Below are positions 16,783 to 25,673 of a DNA stretch of 64,000 bases, in pieces. Position 1 is the first letter of the stretch; every line of letters starts with the position of its first letter. Source of the DNA: an uncultured Candidatus Saccharibacteria bacterium (GTDB lineage Bacteria > Patescibacteriota > Saccharimonadia > Saccharimonadales > Saccharimonadaceae). Made by a program: the position numbers and the translations under genes. The stretch is from NCBI GenBank assembly GCA_937906385.1, contig CALCYQ010000004.1:1-64000 (forward strand), read 5' to 3'. Under the pieces are notes generated by a model, which did not search any database, had not been told where the DNA came from, and was given only the letters and a program-made list of their open reading frames with translations.

Positions 16783-17685
16783 ATGACTAAGCAAGCTATC
16801 CTCATCATTGCGCATAATCACCCCGCACAGCTCCATAAGCTTCTACGCGCACTTGATAGTGAGTATTTTGATATTTTTCTTCATATAGGTAAAGACAGTA
16901 AACTCAGGGCTACCGATTTCATACCTGACTGCACGATATCTAAATTGCACATATATAAAAAACTTCGTGTGCGCTGGAGCGGATACTCGCAGGTTCGTGC
17001 AGAAGTTTTTCTGCTTAAGCAAGCTACAAAAGCCGACCATTATGGGCATTATCACTTAATTTCCGGCGCTGACATGCCAATTAAGACTCCGCGCCAAATC
17101 TACGACTTCTTTAATAGTCATAAAAATAACGAATTTATAAGTTTTCAGCAAAAAACGATTTTACCAGAGCATCTCGACTGGATCCGCTATTACTATATTT
17201 TTCGTCAACACAGCCGTAACAGTCGCATAGCTTTTCATCTCGAAAATCTCAGCGTAAAGATACAGGAGAAATTACATATCAATCGCCTACGAAATGATAC
17301 GACTACTTATATGAAGGGTACAAACTGGTTTAGTATTACAGACGCTTTCGCGCGATATGTAGTAGAGCATAGCGACAGCCTTAAGCATAAATATAAACTT
17401 AGCAAAAGCGCCGACGAGATATTTCTTCATACATTATTATTTAATTCGCCATTCAGAAACAACTTATATTCAGCAAAATATAATGATAGTCAATCTGCCT
17501 GTATGCGCCACATTGACTGGAAGCGAGGCGACCCGTACATATTTCGCTCTAGCGACTACGAAGAGCTAATTCACTCGAAGAATATGTTCGCCCGCAAGTT
17601 TGATGAGACCATAGACGCCGCAATCATCGATAAAATCTATAACTACGTTAAGCGACCGGAGGGCACGAATGCTAAAATGGCGTGA
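16783..17685 (+). CDS. GT14-like (core-2/I-branching type) glycosyltransferase
   Basis: 300 residues resembling bacterial members of the beta-1,6-N-acetylglucosaminyltransferase family: LIIAHNHPAQLHKLLRAL at the N terminus, HYHLISGADMPIKT in the centre and KGTNWFSITDAFARY later. No membrane helix. It should add a branching sugar to a surface glycan made with the two genes upstream. AAAGGA lies just before the ATG. Its 3' end overlaps the next gene by 17 bases. Base composition is more AT-rich than the neighbours, which hints at transfer. Confidence 0.8.
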   Translation: MTKQAILIIAHNHPAQLHKLLRALDSEYFDIFLHIGKDSKLRATDFIPDCTISKLHIYKKLRVRWSGYSQVRAEVFLLKQATKADHYGHYHLISGADMPIKTPRQIYDFFNSHKNNEFISFQQKTILPEHLDWIRYYYIFRQHSRNSRIAFHLENLSVKIQEKLHINRLRNDTTTYMKGTNWFSITDAFARYVVEHSDSLKHKYKLSKSADEIFLHTLLFNSPFRNNLYSAKYNDSQSACMRHIDWKRGDPYIFRSSDYEELIHSKNMFARKFDETIDAAIIDKIYNYVKRPEGTNAKMA

Positions 17686-18403
17686 TTTCAAAGTATTTCT
17701 CGCCAACTGGTGGGACGATTTCAAACGCATTTCCTACGTCGACGCCAAATGGCTCGCAATTTGGATTTTCATCTATCTCGCCTTTCTTAGCATGGATATC
17801 TTTTTCCCAGGCTTTTGGGGATCAAGTATCCTAAAATATATCGGTATTTTCCTTTGCTCGGTCTACGCTTACCAAAAATACCATAACGACGTCATGCTTA
17901 TTTTAGCGCTGTTTCTCACTTTTCTCGCCGACACGATATTAGTTTGGACCACTTGGGAAGTCATCGGCGTCTACGTCTTTTGCTTTGCACAATTAATGCA
18001 CCTATTACGTCTATCTAAGGCTAAACCAGAGCTCGTCGGCGCCTACGCCGCCGCGCTTGGGGTCTTTGCCGCCGTCGGCATCATAGCTGGTCTTGATCCG
18101 CTTTATGCCATTTGTACGGTCTATGGCCTGGAGCTCATCTGTAATCTCGTTCTAGCTAACCGCCGCTATCGCAAAAATCCGAAAGATTTTAAAGCACGTT
18201 GCACACTATACGGCTTCGCGGCTTTCATCGGCTGCGATATTTGCGTTGCGTTGCGCCACCTCTCACTCGACGGCATCTTGCCGATTGAGATTTTACCGCT
18301 CGTCGCTTTCCTCGTTTGGGTATTCTATTACCCGTCGCAAGTCCTCATCGCCAACAGCTCCACCCAAACACCAAGCCGTCATTTGTCAAAAAATATTAAA
18401 TAA
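17669..18403 (+). CDS. Multi-pass membrane protein, YhhN/TMEM86-like
   Basis: A 244-residue protein with about eight hydrophobic helices. FLADTILV, GVYVFCFAQLMH and FIGCDICVALRH are spaced like the conserved acidic/His positions of YhhN/TMEM86 proteins, some of which are lysoplasmalogenases. The match is by pattern only. GGAGGG lies upstream of the ATG inside the GT14 gene, so translation is coupled. Confidence 0.55.
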   Translation: MLKWRDFKVFLANWWDDFKRISYVDAKWLAIWIFIYLAFLSMDIFFPGFWGSSILKYIGIFLCSVYAYQKYHNDVMLILALFLTFLADTILVWTTWEVIGVYVFCFAQLMHLLRLSKAKPELVGAYAAALGVFAAVGIIAGLDPLYAICTVYGLELICNLVLANRRYRKNPKDFKARCTLYGFAAFIGCDICVALRHLSLDGILPIEILPLVAFLVWVFYYPSQVLIANSSTQTPSRHLSKNIK

Positions 18404-18417
18404 GATACACTTATCTT
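18402..18417 (+). promoter_or_regulatory. Palindrome and -10 region before the 18418 gene
   Basis: AAGATA and TATCTT form an inverted repeat with a CACT centre. TACACT (18406-18411) within it is a plausible -10, ending 6 bases before ATG as in the other leaderless genes. Confidence 0.4.
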
Positions 18418-18912
18418 ATGAATGGGAAGTCAAAACCTTATGCAATCCTAGTTTTCGGCGCGCCTATGAGTGGTAAAACTGTTTTTGCGGAGCAGTTTAG
18501 CACTCGTTTTAATGCGCCGTTCTTGAACCTTGCTGCGCTTCATGAGCAACATCACATTAGCCGCAAAGTCGCCCTCGCCCTCGTTGAACAAATCGCCAAG
18601 TGCAAAAGCACTATTGTCGTTGAAGGCGCACTTGATAACGAACACCAACGTAATGAAATGCGCGCAATTTTCGAAAAAGCCGGCTACAAGCCCGTCTTAA
18701 TTTGGATCCAGACCGATTTAAACGAGATTAAGCACCGTATGCGTCGCAAATACAAAAAAATTGCCGACGCCAAAGCTGCGCTCGACACCGCACTCAAGAG
18801 CATTGAAGCACCATCCGAAGATGAACCGCATCTGGTTATTTCCGGCAAGCACACCTTCCAAACCCAGTGCAAAAATGTCCTCATGGGCATGTCCGACCAA
18901 AAAGATGTCTAG
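18418..18912 (+). CDS. Small P-loop kinase-like ATPase
   Basis: 164 residues with a Walker A loop GAPMSGKTVFAEQF near residue 15 and IVVEGAL as a Walker B-like strand, the layout of zeta-toxin/AAA_33-type or nucleoside-kinase-type proteins. The MRRKYKKIADAKAALD segment looks like a lid helix. The substrate is unknown. The next gene starts inside its last codons (ATG 18905), so it is translationally coupled to the YgjP-type peptidase. Confidence 0.7.
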   Translation: MNGKSKPYAILVFGAPMSGKTVFAEQFSTRFNAPFLNLAALHEQHHISRKVALALVEQIAKCKSTIVVEGALDNEHQRNEMRAIFEKAGYKPVLIWIQTDLNEIKHRMRRKYKKIADAKAALDTALKSIEAPSEDEPHLVISGKHTFQTQCKNVLMGMSDQKDV

Positions 18913-19453
18913 TTTCAATGATCCCGAATTCGGCGAAGTCGTAATTCGGCGCTCCGCTTGGTCCACGCGACCAAAATTCTCCGTTGCCACTTCTGGCAAA
19001 TTAACCATCACGGTGCCTTCCCATACCTCTGATTTTCTTGCTAAAAGACTACTCAAGACGAATCGCGACTTAATCCGTCGCGAGCTGCCAGTCAAAGATC
19101 CTGCTACCCAGCGCGCCCGCGACGCGCAAAAGAAGATTCTGGCGCGCAAAGCTCGCGAATATCTGCCGTATCGGCTAGATTTTTGGGCCTCGAAATATGG
19201 TTATTCTTATTCGAGCGTTCGACTCTCTCATGCTAATACGCGCTGGGGTTCACGCTCGTCTTCTGGCACAATTTCGCTAAATATTGGCCTTATGAAAGTG
19301 CCTGAGCCGCTTCGCGATTATGTAATCTTGCACGAACTCGCACATATTAATCACATGGACCATTCTGCTGAATTTTGGGCCGAAGTCGGCTCGCACGACC
19401 CACTCTATAAACGCCACCGTGAACAACTACAAAAGTTTTCGCCCGGCGTTTAA
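18905..19453 (+). CDS. YgjP-type metallopeptidase
   Basis: A 182-residue zinc peptidase-like protein with HELAHINHMDHSAEFW, giving HExxH plus a third His ligand, as in YgjP/SprT-like proteins. Upstream, RWGSRSSSGTISLN is another family landmark. I start it at ATG 18905, which overlaps the preceding stop; a longer in-frame reading from 18761 would lie wholly inside the ATPase gene. Its substrate is unknown. Confidence 0.85.
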   Translation: MSSFNDPEFGEVVIRRSAWSTRPKFSVATSGKLTITVPSHTSDFLAKRLLKTNRDLIRRELPVKDPATQRARDAQKKILARKAREYLPYRLDFWASKYGYSYSSVRLSHANTRWGSRSSSGTISLNIGLMKVPEPLRDYVILHELAHINHMDHSAEFWAEVGSHDPLYKRHREQLQKFSPGV

Positions 19454-19498
19454 CCGCCAGCTATGCGCACATTAGCCGCACAGCAAATCGTGCGCTAA

Positions 19499-19855
19499 CT
19501 AGCGCGCAATCTTCATCGACACAATCGTATCGTAGCCAAAGCGCGCACGCACTTCGTAGCCAGCAGAACGAAGCTTTTCTTTTTCTTCTTCAGTCAACGT
19601 TTCACGACCAGAGTTTTTCACCGATAATTTAACGAATTCGCTATTATTCGCCTCAGAAATTGTTATTTTGTCACCTTTTGTACAATTTTTCAATGCACGA
19701 CGAATCTCTGCCTTAAAAAACTTATTTACTAGCTCCGGTTCAGAAATCTTTACCGTCAAATCTTGCACGTCTAAATTCACAGCGATTTTGCGCTGCTCGC
19801 AAGATTTCAATAAATCCTGATAAATTGGACCGATTATATCTATTAAATGCATCAT
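19499..19855 (-). CDS. Stand-alone histidine-kinase-like ATPase domain
   Basis: A 118-residue protein resembling a lone GHKL/HATPase_c domain: KAEIRRALKNCTKGDKIT corresponds to the N-box helix, VKNSGRE to a degenerate G1 box and FGYDTIVSMKIA to the closing strand. There is no sensor, histidine or receiver domain. On its strand TGGTATAAT (19863-19871) ends 7 bases before ATG 19855, so it is probably leaderless; a longer reading starts upstream of that promoter. It faces a divergent HTH gene across about 170 bp. Confidence 0.6.
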   Translation of the reverse strand: MMHLIDIIGPIYQDLLKSCEQRKIAVNLDVQDLTVKISEPELVNKFFKAEIRRALKNCTKGDKITISEANNSEFVKLSVKNSGRETLTEEEKEKLRSAGYEVRARFGYDTIVSMKIAR

Positions 19856-19892
19856 TACTTCGATTATACCATAAGCCAAAAGCCGGTCAGTA

Positions 19893-19907
19893 CACCATTG
19901 GTGCACC
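19893..19907. promoter_or_regulatory. Palindromic operator candidate
   Basis: CACC-ATT-GGTG (19893-19903) overlaps the palindrome GGTGCACC (19900-19907), and another CACACC follows. The site lies between two divergent genes, one encoding an HTH protein that could bind it. Confidence 0.4.
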
Positions 19908-20024
19908 ACACCAGACGTAAAAAACCGAACACGCCCGAACGTTTTAGAACATAAACATGGAAAAAACGCAAAAACATTGAACTTATGGTTGAGTAATAAA
20001 AAATTGACCGTTATAACATCTAGC

Positions 20025-20390
20025 ATGATTAAAGAAACACCATACCCATCCATTTATAACCTCGCCCACGACGGCAACAATTATTTGCTATCGCAAAACG
20101 CCATAGCACATTACTTAGGCGTGTCTAGACAGTCCGTTAATAAAAAATTGGCGCTCTCTCCATTGCGCACTAAATACGTCATCGCGAAAAAGCTCCAAAA
20201 CACCTTTGGCGGCAAACAGAAGCTTGTCCCTATCCGTTATTACAATCTCGATGTATTGAAAGAATTAGCATATCTGACGCAATCTGATGAAGCTCCTACA
20301 GTTGCCGCCATACTCGAGGAGAGTCGCGCTAATCGCAAAGATCTCGATGTCATTCAAAATAAACCTCTCGACGAGGTTTATTTGAGCTAA
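20025..20390 (+). CDS. Small HTH DNA-binding protein
   Basis: A 121-residue protein with a helix-turn-helix AIAHYLGVSRQSVNKKL in its first half and an acidic, helical second half. Such a layout suits a transcription factor, possibly for itself and the divergent ATPase gene. I use ATG 20025 because TATAAC (20012-20017) ends 7 bases before it, matching the leaderless pattern; an upstream ATG at 19977 would precede the promoter. Confidence 0.6.
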   Translation: MIKETPYPSIYNLAHDGNNYLLSQNAIAHYLGVSRQSVNKKLALSPLRTKYVIAKKLQNTFGGKQKLVPIRYYNLDVLKELAYLTQSDEAPTVAAILEESRANRKDLDVIQNKPLDEVYLS

Positions 20391-20399
20391 ATGCTTAGA

Positions 20400-22367
20400 T
20401 TATTGCTTATGTAGCTTAATCGCGAAACCGCCACCTGGAGCAATGTACATCTCTAGGCGATCGCCTTGGCGCAGTACCTTTTCTTCAATCACATAACCAA
20501 GCTGGTGATCGCGATAATGCGCATCTTCGGAATCGCGGTAAATCGTCGCGGTGTAGTTAGCTTGTGGCTCAAGAAAGTCAATATAGAGCTCAACCTTGCG
20601 GCCTTCTTCGTTCGTGACGCCGCCGATATACCAATCTTTGCCATCCCATTCCTGACGGGCCACAATATAATATTTACCAATCTCGCCGAGTAGCGGCACA
20701 GTGCGCTCCCAACGTATCGGCACATCGCGAATAAATTCCCATAAATCCGGATATTGCGTCTCATAGAATTGCGGGCGGTCCGCCGCCATCTGCATCGCGG
20801 AATAAATCGTAATATAGTAGGCCAACTGGCGCGTAATCGTAGTCGCCATGCGCTTAGCAAAGTTCGACACGTCGAGAATACCAGAAGTATAATCCATACC
20901 ACCAGCCAATAAGCGCGTAAACGGCAAATAGCAAGCGTGCGACGGAGCCAAAGCGCCACCTTCGTATTCCTGACCGCGTGCACCCTCGCGGGTTAGTAAA
21001 TTCGGCCACGTACGCTCAATACCAGTCGATTTGATCGGCTCGTGTACATCAAGCATAATGCGATATTTGGCAGCTAGCTCTAGCGCGCGCTGATAGTGCA
21101 ACACGCCCAACTGCGAATGGTGGTATTCACGCCGGCCATTAATCGTCATCTTAGAACCGGCATAACCAGACTTAATATAGCGGATGCCGTAACGCTTCAA
21201 ATATTTATAAGAATCTTCAAGCTGCGATTCGTAATTGTCAATGAAACCAACCGTCTCGTGATGACCAACTAATTCCACGCCGTTGGCGTGACCGTAATCT
21301 GCCACAATCTGCATATCGAAGTCCGGCGTCGGCTCCATGAATTTATTCGAAACACCGTTTTCGAGCCAGTCGCCCTCCCAGCCATCATTCCAGCCTTCCA
21401 CAAGTAGGGCATGGATGCCAAGATTCTTACAGCTATCAATATATTGCATGGCGTGCTCGGTAGTTGCACCATGGCGTTCGCCTGGCGCCCAGGTCCATTC
21501 ACCCACATACATTGCCCACCAAATACCAAGGAACTTGGTCGGCTCCACCCACGAGAAATCCTCGCGCGGCGGATCGTTGAGATTCAGCATCATGTGAGAA
21601 GTAGTCAAATCAAGCTCATTGCCGCCAATAATAATCATGCGCCAAGGAGTAGAGAAAGGCAACTCGACATAAGCGCGCATGCCATCAGATAGCGGGGTAA
21701 TGTCCGCTTTAAGAGAAGTGCCATTCAGTTTCAGAGTCATGCCACCATAGTTGTAAAGGGCAGCTTCATGAATAGCCACAAAGTGATTAGTTGGAGTTTG
21801 AATAGTTAATGGGGTATGCACAGACTCGGTCAAAGTGTGCACTGGATGTTCAATGTAATCGTACTCATAGCGGTCTGGCTGGTAGGCCGGGATGCTCCAC
21901 GAGCGGGAGTTCGTATCGACGGAAAACTCCGTCAACTCATCAGAAATAACCATGCGTTCCATCTCGACCTGGGCTGGAATCTCGTAGCGGAACGCGACGC
22001 CATCATCATAGACGCGAAAACGAATCGTGAGGAGGCGACTCGGTTTTTCGACTTCTTCAAGATAAATTGCGGTCTCGTTGCAGTTATTGCGGATCGTATG
22101 CTGTTCACCCCATTCGGCTTTCCAAGTGTCGTCAATACCGCGTGAATACGCGCGCACCACACTTAAGCCATCTGCCAAAGGCGAGGCATCTTTAAGCGAC
22201 AAGCCTAGCCTTGACTTGCGCAAAATAACTTTATCGTCCTTTTTCACAAAGTACGAAATCTGCCCATGATCGAGCATAAAAGTAGCAACCACCCGGTTAT
22301 TTGGGGATTTTATTTCGTAAATTGCGTCGGTTTTTGGCTTTTTAAAAAGGTCACCGAATAAGCCCAC
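20400..22367 (-). CDS. GH97 glycoside hydrolase (alpha-glucosidase type)
   Basis: A 655-residue enzyme matching GH97 (SusB-like): an N-terminal beta-sandwich (about 1-250), a catalytic TIM barrel (about 260-560, with VEGWNDGWEGDW, GHHETVGF, LDVHEPIKSTG and LTREGARGQEYEGG) and a C-terminal beta domain. The HHE and HEP glutamates are where I recall the inverting subgroup placing its base. It starts at GTG (22367) with GAGG 7 bases upstream. There is no signal peptide (MGLFGDLFKKPKT), so it should act in the cytoplasm, unlike the periplasmic Bacteroidetes enzymes. No sugar transporter is adjacent. A transfer from Bacteroidetes is plausible. Confidence 0.9.
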   Translation of the reverse strand: MGLFGDLFKKPKTDAIYEIKSPNNRVVATFMLDHGQISYFVKKDDKVILRKSRLGLSLKDASPLADGLSVVRAYSRGIDDTWKAEWGEQHTIRNNCNETAIYLEEVEKPSRLLTIRFRVYDDGVAFRYEIPAQVEMERMVISDELTEFSVDTNSRSWSIPAYQPDRYEYDYIEHPVHTLTESVHTPLTIQTPTNHFVAIHEAALYNYGGMTLKLNGTSLKADITPLSDGMRAYVELPFSTPWRMIIIGGNELDLTTSHMMLNLNDPPREDFSWVEPTKFLGIWWAMYVGEWTWAPGERHGATTEHAMQYIDSCKNLGIHALLVEGWNDGWEGDWLENGVSNKFMEPTPDFDMQIVADYGHANGVELVGHHETVGFIDNYESQLEDSYKYLKRYGIRYIKSGYAGSKMTINGRREYHHSQLGVLHYQRALELAAKYRIMLDVHEPIKSTGIERTWPNLLTREGARGQEYEGGALAPSHACYLPFTRLLAGGMDYTSGILDVSNFAKRMATTITRQLAYYITIYSAMQMAADRPQFYETQYPDLWEFIRDVPIRWERTVPLLGEIGKYYIVARQEWDGKDWYIGGVTNEEGRKVELYIDFLEPQANYTATIYRDSEDAHYRDHQLGYVIEEKVLRQGDRLEMYIAPGGGFAIKLHKQ

Positions 22368-22392
22368 AACTAATCCTCATTAACATAAGAAT

Positions 22393-22400
22393 ATTGTACC
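22393..22400 (-). promoter_or_regulatory. Extended -10 of the GH97 gene
   Basis: On the minus strand TGGTACAAT lies about 25 bases before the GTG start. The short leader holds the GAGG ribosome site, so this gene is not leaderless. Confidence 0.6.
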
Positions 22401-22446
22401 ACAAAAGCTCAAGCATTTTTATACAAAAATTGCTACAATAATGGTA

Positions 22447-23358
22447 ATGCTTTGGCTATTTTTATGTCTTTATGCCGCAACCGCTTGGTCTTTTAGCGCA
22501 TTTATCGATAATTACATTACCGATGTCATTTTCAAGAACAAGACACCACAAGCGATGAAACTCCTAAACGGCCCAATTTATCTTCTAGTTGCCGGCGCCA
22601 TCGCCCTATTTGCTGGGCTCGAGCACACCGAACTCGGACAAACCGGCATGTTAATCCTGTCCGGCGTCCTTAGTTCATTTGCAAGTATCCCATATTATCT
22701 CGGCCTCAAGCACGAAGAAGCTACTGGCGCTGCCATTTTTTATCAGATTATCCCGCTCATTTATCTCGTGGCCGACTGGTTGATCTTTGGCGAAAGTATC
22801 ACCGGCCAGCAAATCCTCGGTTTCTTAATCATCCTTGCCGCGCCGGCTATTGTAATTTTCTCACGCAAACGCGCCAAAAGCCGCCGCACTGAAATGGCCG
22901 CCGCACTACTGTTTATCCTATACGACGTACTCGTAGTAAGCTCTGGCCTCATCTCGACACATTTTAGCGAAGGTATTAATTTCTTCACTATGTTTTTCTG
23001 GTACCTCATCGGCCGCGGCAGCTGCAATCTTCTTCTTATGGCTATCAACAAGCCATGGCAAGAGCGCTTCAAATATATCTGGCGCCGCAAGCGCAAACCA
23101 TTCATTATTTCCGTTGGCATTAATCAGCTCATTCATACCACCGCCGAATTCGCCGCCCGCGCCGCGATGATTCTCGGCGTCGCTGCACTCGCCAGCGTCA
23201 CCTGCAACACCACCGAGCTCATTATCACTTTCGTGCTCGGCATCATCCTCTCGCTAATTTGGCCAAAATTTGGTCGCGAAAAAATCCATCGCCACATCAT
23301 TATTGCCCATTTGCTCGCCACAGTGCTTGCGGTAGTAGGGATAATTATTCTACAATAA
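22447..23358 (+). CDS. DMT/EamA-like transporter
   Basis: A 303-residue membrane protein with about ten helices in two similar halves, as in drug/metabolite (EamA) transporters; LIYLVADWLIFGESITGQQ is the typical end of the first half. Substrate unknown. TGCTACAAT (22431-22439) ends 7 bases before ATG 22447 but only 1 base before ATG 22441, so I choose the second ATG as the leaderless start. Confidence 0.8.
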   Translation: MLWLFLCLYAATAWSFSAFIDNYITDVIFKNKTPQAMKLLNGPIYLLVAGAIALFAGLEHTELGQTGMLILSGVLSSFASIPYYLGLKHEEATGAAIFYQIIPLIYLVADWLIFGESITGQQILGFLIILAAPAIVIFSRKRAKSRRTEMAAALLFILYDVLVVSSGLISTHFSEGINFFTMFFWYLIGRGSCNLLLMAINKPWQERFKYIWRRKRKPFIISVGINQLIHTTAEFAARAAMILGVAALASVTCNTTELIITFVLGIILSLIWPKFGREKIHRHIIIAHLLATVLAVVGIIILQ

Positions 23359-23362
23359 GCTT

Positions 23363-23923
23363 ATGGAAAGTGCATTCACAGATTTCACTAATTTTATCAG
23401 CGGCGTTCCACAAAACGTCATCGTCCTAGTTTTAGGTGTCTTATTACTCTTATTCGGCTATCGCCTCAAGCGCATCGCCATGGTCGTTATTGGCTTCGTG
23501 GTCGGCTGGAGTATCGCATCGCATTTCGCGCCAAGCATGGTCGCCGATCCGTTCTGGCAGTTTATTATCAAGCTCGCTGCCGGTGCTTTGCTCGGTGTTA
23601 TGGCCACTACCATTGAACGCCTCGCTATGTTCGGCGTCGTCGCACTTGCTATCGGCTCGTCATTCTACAACGCCTTCGCCATTCAAGACCCAATGGCGCA
23701 TATCGGCATCACTATCGCCGTCGGCACCATCGCCGGCGTGATTTCCGTCTGGTTCATCAAACCAATGTTTATCATCGCCTCTGGTATCAAGGGCGCCCAG
23801 ATGTTATCATCGCTCGCCACGCTCGTCTTTAATCTCGTCGCACCATGGCCACTAATCATTCTCGTTGCGCTCGCCGCCGTCGGCATCGTCTTCCAGTGGC
23901 ACGATTGCAAAGAGCTTGACTAA
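23363..23923 (+). CDS. Multi-pass membrane protein, DUF4203-like
   Basis: 186 residues with six or seven short hydrophobic helices rich in Gly and Ala (LGVLLLLFGYRLKRIAMVV, GAQMLSSLATLVFNLV). It resembles DUF4203/TM7SF3-type proteins of unknown function. TACAAT (23351-23356) lies in the last codons of the EamA-like gene and ends 6 bases before this ATG, so it can be transcribed separately. A terminator follows the stop. Confidence 0.6.
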   Translation: MESAFTDFTNFISGVPQNVIVLVLGVLLLLFGYRLKRIAMVVIGFVVGWSIASHFAPSMVADPFWQFIIKLAAGALLGVMATTIERLAMFGVVALAIGSSFYNAFAIQDPMAHIGITIAVGTIAGVISVWFIKPMFIIASGIKGAQMLSSLATLVFNLVAPWPLIILVALAAVGIVFQWHDCKELD

Positions 23924-23935
23924 CCGCCCATCACA

Positions 23936-23962
23936 CCGACCTCTTGCAGGGGTCGGTTTTTT
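23936..23962 (+). terminator. Terminator after the DUF4203-like gene
   Basis: CCGACC (23936-23941) and GGTCGG (23951-23956) with six T bases immediately after. Confidence 0.85.
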
Positions 23963-23963
23963 A

Positions 23964-23972
23964 TGCTATAAT
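23964..23972 (+). promoter_or_regulatory. Extended -10 of the 24016 orphan gene
   Basis: TGCTATAAT begins two bases after the T-run of the preceding terminator. RNA would start near 23979, giving a leader of about 37 bases with AAAGGAG (23998-24004). Confidence 0.7.
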
Positions 23973-24015
23973 AATAAAATACACTGGCAGTTCCGAGAAA
24001 GGAGTGTGGTTCTTT

Positions 24016-24546
24016 ATGAAGAAAATATCGGAATTTTTACAAGCGGAGGATACCTGTGGCAACTTGTATCACTTCTCGTATGATGAGCCGGAGGCAAGCG
24101 ACAATCACGACACTATGGAGGAAGTGTTGAGCCGCTGCGCCCGATTCCTGCGTAAACGCGAATTCATCCGTGAGCCAAAGGGGGAAATGGTCATCATCGC
24201 CATCGATGACCGTGGCCATTGGAATTTGCTGAATACGCCTGAAGAATGGGCAATTGACGTCATCATGGAAAATGCCGAAAAGCTGGGCAAACTTGGGCAT
24301 ATCACCCGCAAACGCGTGGTGCGTGTGCAGATTTACAATCTCTGCCTGCCGTTTGATACGGCCCTCGTGCTCGACGCTTACGCACATCCGATGGAGCGCA
24401 AATATCTCGCGCTCGACCCGATCCATTTCGTCTTTAACACCCAAGAATTTGGATTGCTGCTCGATGAAATGGTCGAGAAACGTCTGCTCAAAATCGGCAA
24501 TTACCGCGACCTCGTGTGGGTGCGCAACAAATATCATCAAAAATAA
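24016..24546 (+). CDS. Orphan soluble protein
   Basis: A 176-residue protein I do not recognise. It is acidic and helical without signal peptide or membrane segment; conserved-looking parts are VIIAIDDRGHWNLLN and a Cys-containing strand VRVQIYNLCLPFD. I place the start at ATG 24016, 11 bases after AAAGGAG; an earlier in-frame ATG at 23944 lies inside the upstream terminator. It is a one-gene unit with its own promoter and terminator. Confidence 0.7.
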   Translation: MKKISEFLQAEDTCGNLYHFSYDEPEASDNHDTMEEVLSRCARFLRKREFIREPKGEMVIIAIDDRGHWNLLNTPEEWAIDVIMENAEKLGKLGHITRKRVVRVQIYNLCLPFDTALVLDAYAHPMERKYLALDPIHFVFNTQEFGLLLDEMVEKRLLKIGNYRDLVWVRNKYHQK

Positions 24547-24568
24547 CCGACATTTTTCTCACCAAAAA

Positions 24569-24597
24569 GCCCGGGTTTATGCCCGGGCGCTCTTTTT
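24569..24597. terminator. Bidirectional terminator
   Basis: GCCCGGG (24569-24575) and CCCGGGC (24582-24588) form a GC stem with T-rich sequence downstream and A-rich sequence upstream, so it can end both the + strand orphan gene and the convergent lipase-like gene. Confidence 0.85.
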
Positions 24598-25649
24598 TAT
24601 TTTTTGCCCACCGCCACCATCTTAAATAGGCCCACCACAAGGTCTTTACTTTCTTTATCCAGCTCTTTGGACTGGCGGAAAATCTTGATAATATTACGAA
24701 ATTTAAACAACGACATCGTGTCGAGAATATCACAACCCTCAATCGTGCCAAATACCGCCTCGAGCACCTTCTTGCGCTCCACGTCATCATGATCATCCAG
24801 CCATTGCCAGAGACGCTTCTCGATCTCTTTACTCATCTCCGAACGCGCCGCACGGCGCAGATAATCATCCGTCAGCTCCCAGGTCACAATCGAGTGTCCG
24901 ACGATGTCTTCGCGCTCCGATTTTACCACCTTATAAATATCGTTTCGCATCATCATGCCCACAATCGAGCAGTGCGGCACGATGTGTACATATTTCGGCT
25001 TGACACGGGCGTATTCGTGCGATTCAAATTCCTTTTTGCGTAGACCTGGCCCGTCATTATTATAGATAGTTTTTACCTTCCAAAGTTTATGTGGTTTCAT
25101 CATCATCGCACCCACCAGCGCCAAATTGCCACCCTTTGAATGACCACCAATAATCACATTCGGCCCAAACAGATGAATATGTTCATTCAGATATTTCACC
25201 GCTTCAATATGTGACGGCACCGGGAAAGAGCAGGCCAACTCAAAATCTTCGCGCCAACCGGAAATCAACTGATCCGTCCCCTCGAAGGCGATATAATCGA
25301 GATTCTTCGTTAGATGAAAAGTCATCACACTAAATTGTTTATCGCGCGCCGCATCGTAAATATAGTCCGACACTACCAAGCGGCGATAGCGGTCTTGATC
25401 GACCACCTTTTGTAGCATCAAATGCGCCGTTCCCATCGCGATGCCGAGCTTCGCAACCTCTTTGTAGCTATGTTTGGCTAGATATTCGCGCCCGACCTCT
25501 TCGAGCGTACGCGTGTTTTCATTAATGCGCGTATCGGTAAAATCCAGATAAGCGAGCAGAGAAAAGACAAGGTTATCCACCTCATTAAAAGGCTTCTGTT
25601 CGAACGTAAATTTGCCGTATTTCACGACATAGTCATACACATTTGCCAT
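24597..25649 (-). CDS. Mbeg1-like (DUF2974) alpha/beta hydrolase
   Basis: A 350-residue lipase-like protein. GGHSKGGNLALVGA holds the nucleophile Ser in GxSxG context (here GHSKG), and the downstream NNDGPGL carries the family Asp. No signal peptide, so it is cytoplasmic; the substrate is unknown. On its strand TGTTATAAT ends 9 bases before ATG. The gene ends against a convergent terminator shared with the 24016 gene. Confidence 0.85.
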   Translation of the reverse strand: MANVYDYVVKYGKFTFEQKPFNEVDNLVFSLLAYLDFTDTRINENTRTLEEVGREYLAKHSYKEVAKLGIAMGTAHLMLQKVVDQDRYRRLVVSDYIYDAARDKQFSVMTFHLTKNLDYIAFEGTDQLISGWREDFELACSFPVPSHIEAVKYLNEHIHLFGPNVIIGGHSKGGNLALVGAMMMKPHKLWKVKTIYNNDGPGLRKKEFESHEYARVKPKYVHIVPHCSIVGMMMRNDIYKVVKSEREDIVGHSIVTWELTDDYLRRAARSEMSKEIEKRLWQWLDDHDDVERKKVLEAVFGTIEGCDILDTMSLFKFRNIIKIFRQSKELDKESKDLVVGLFKMVAVGKK

Positions 25650-25673
25650 AATGACAATATTATAACATCAAAA

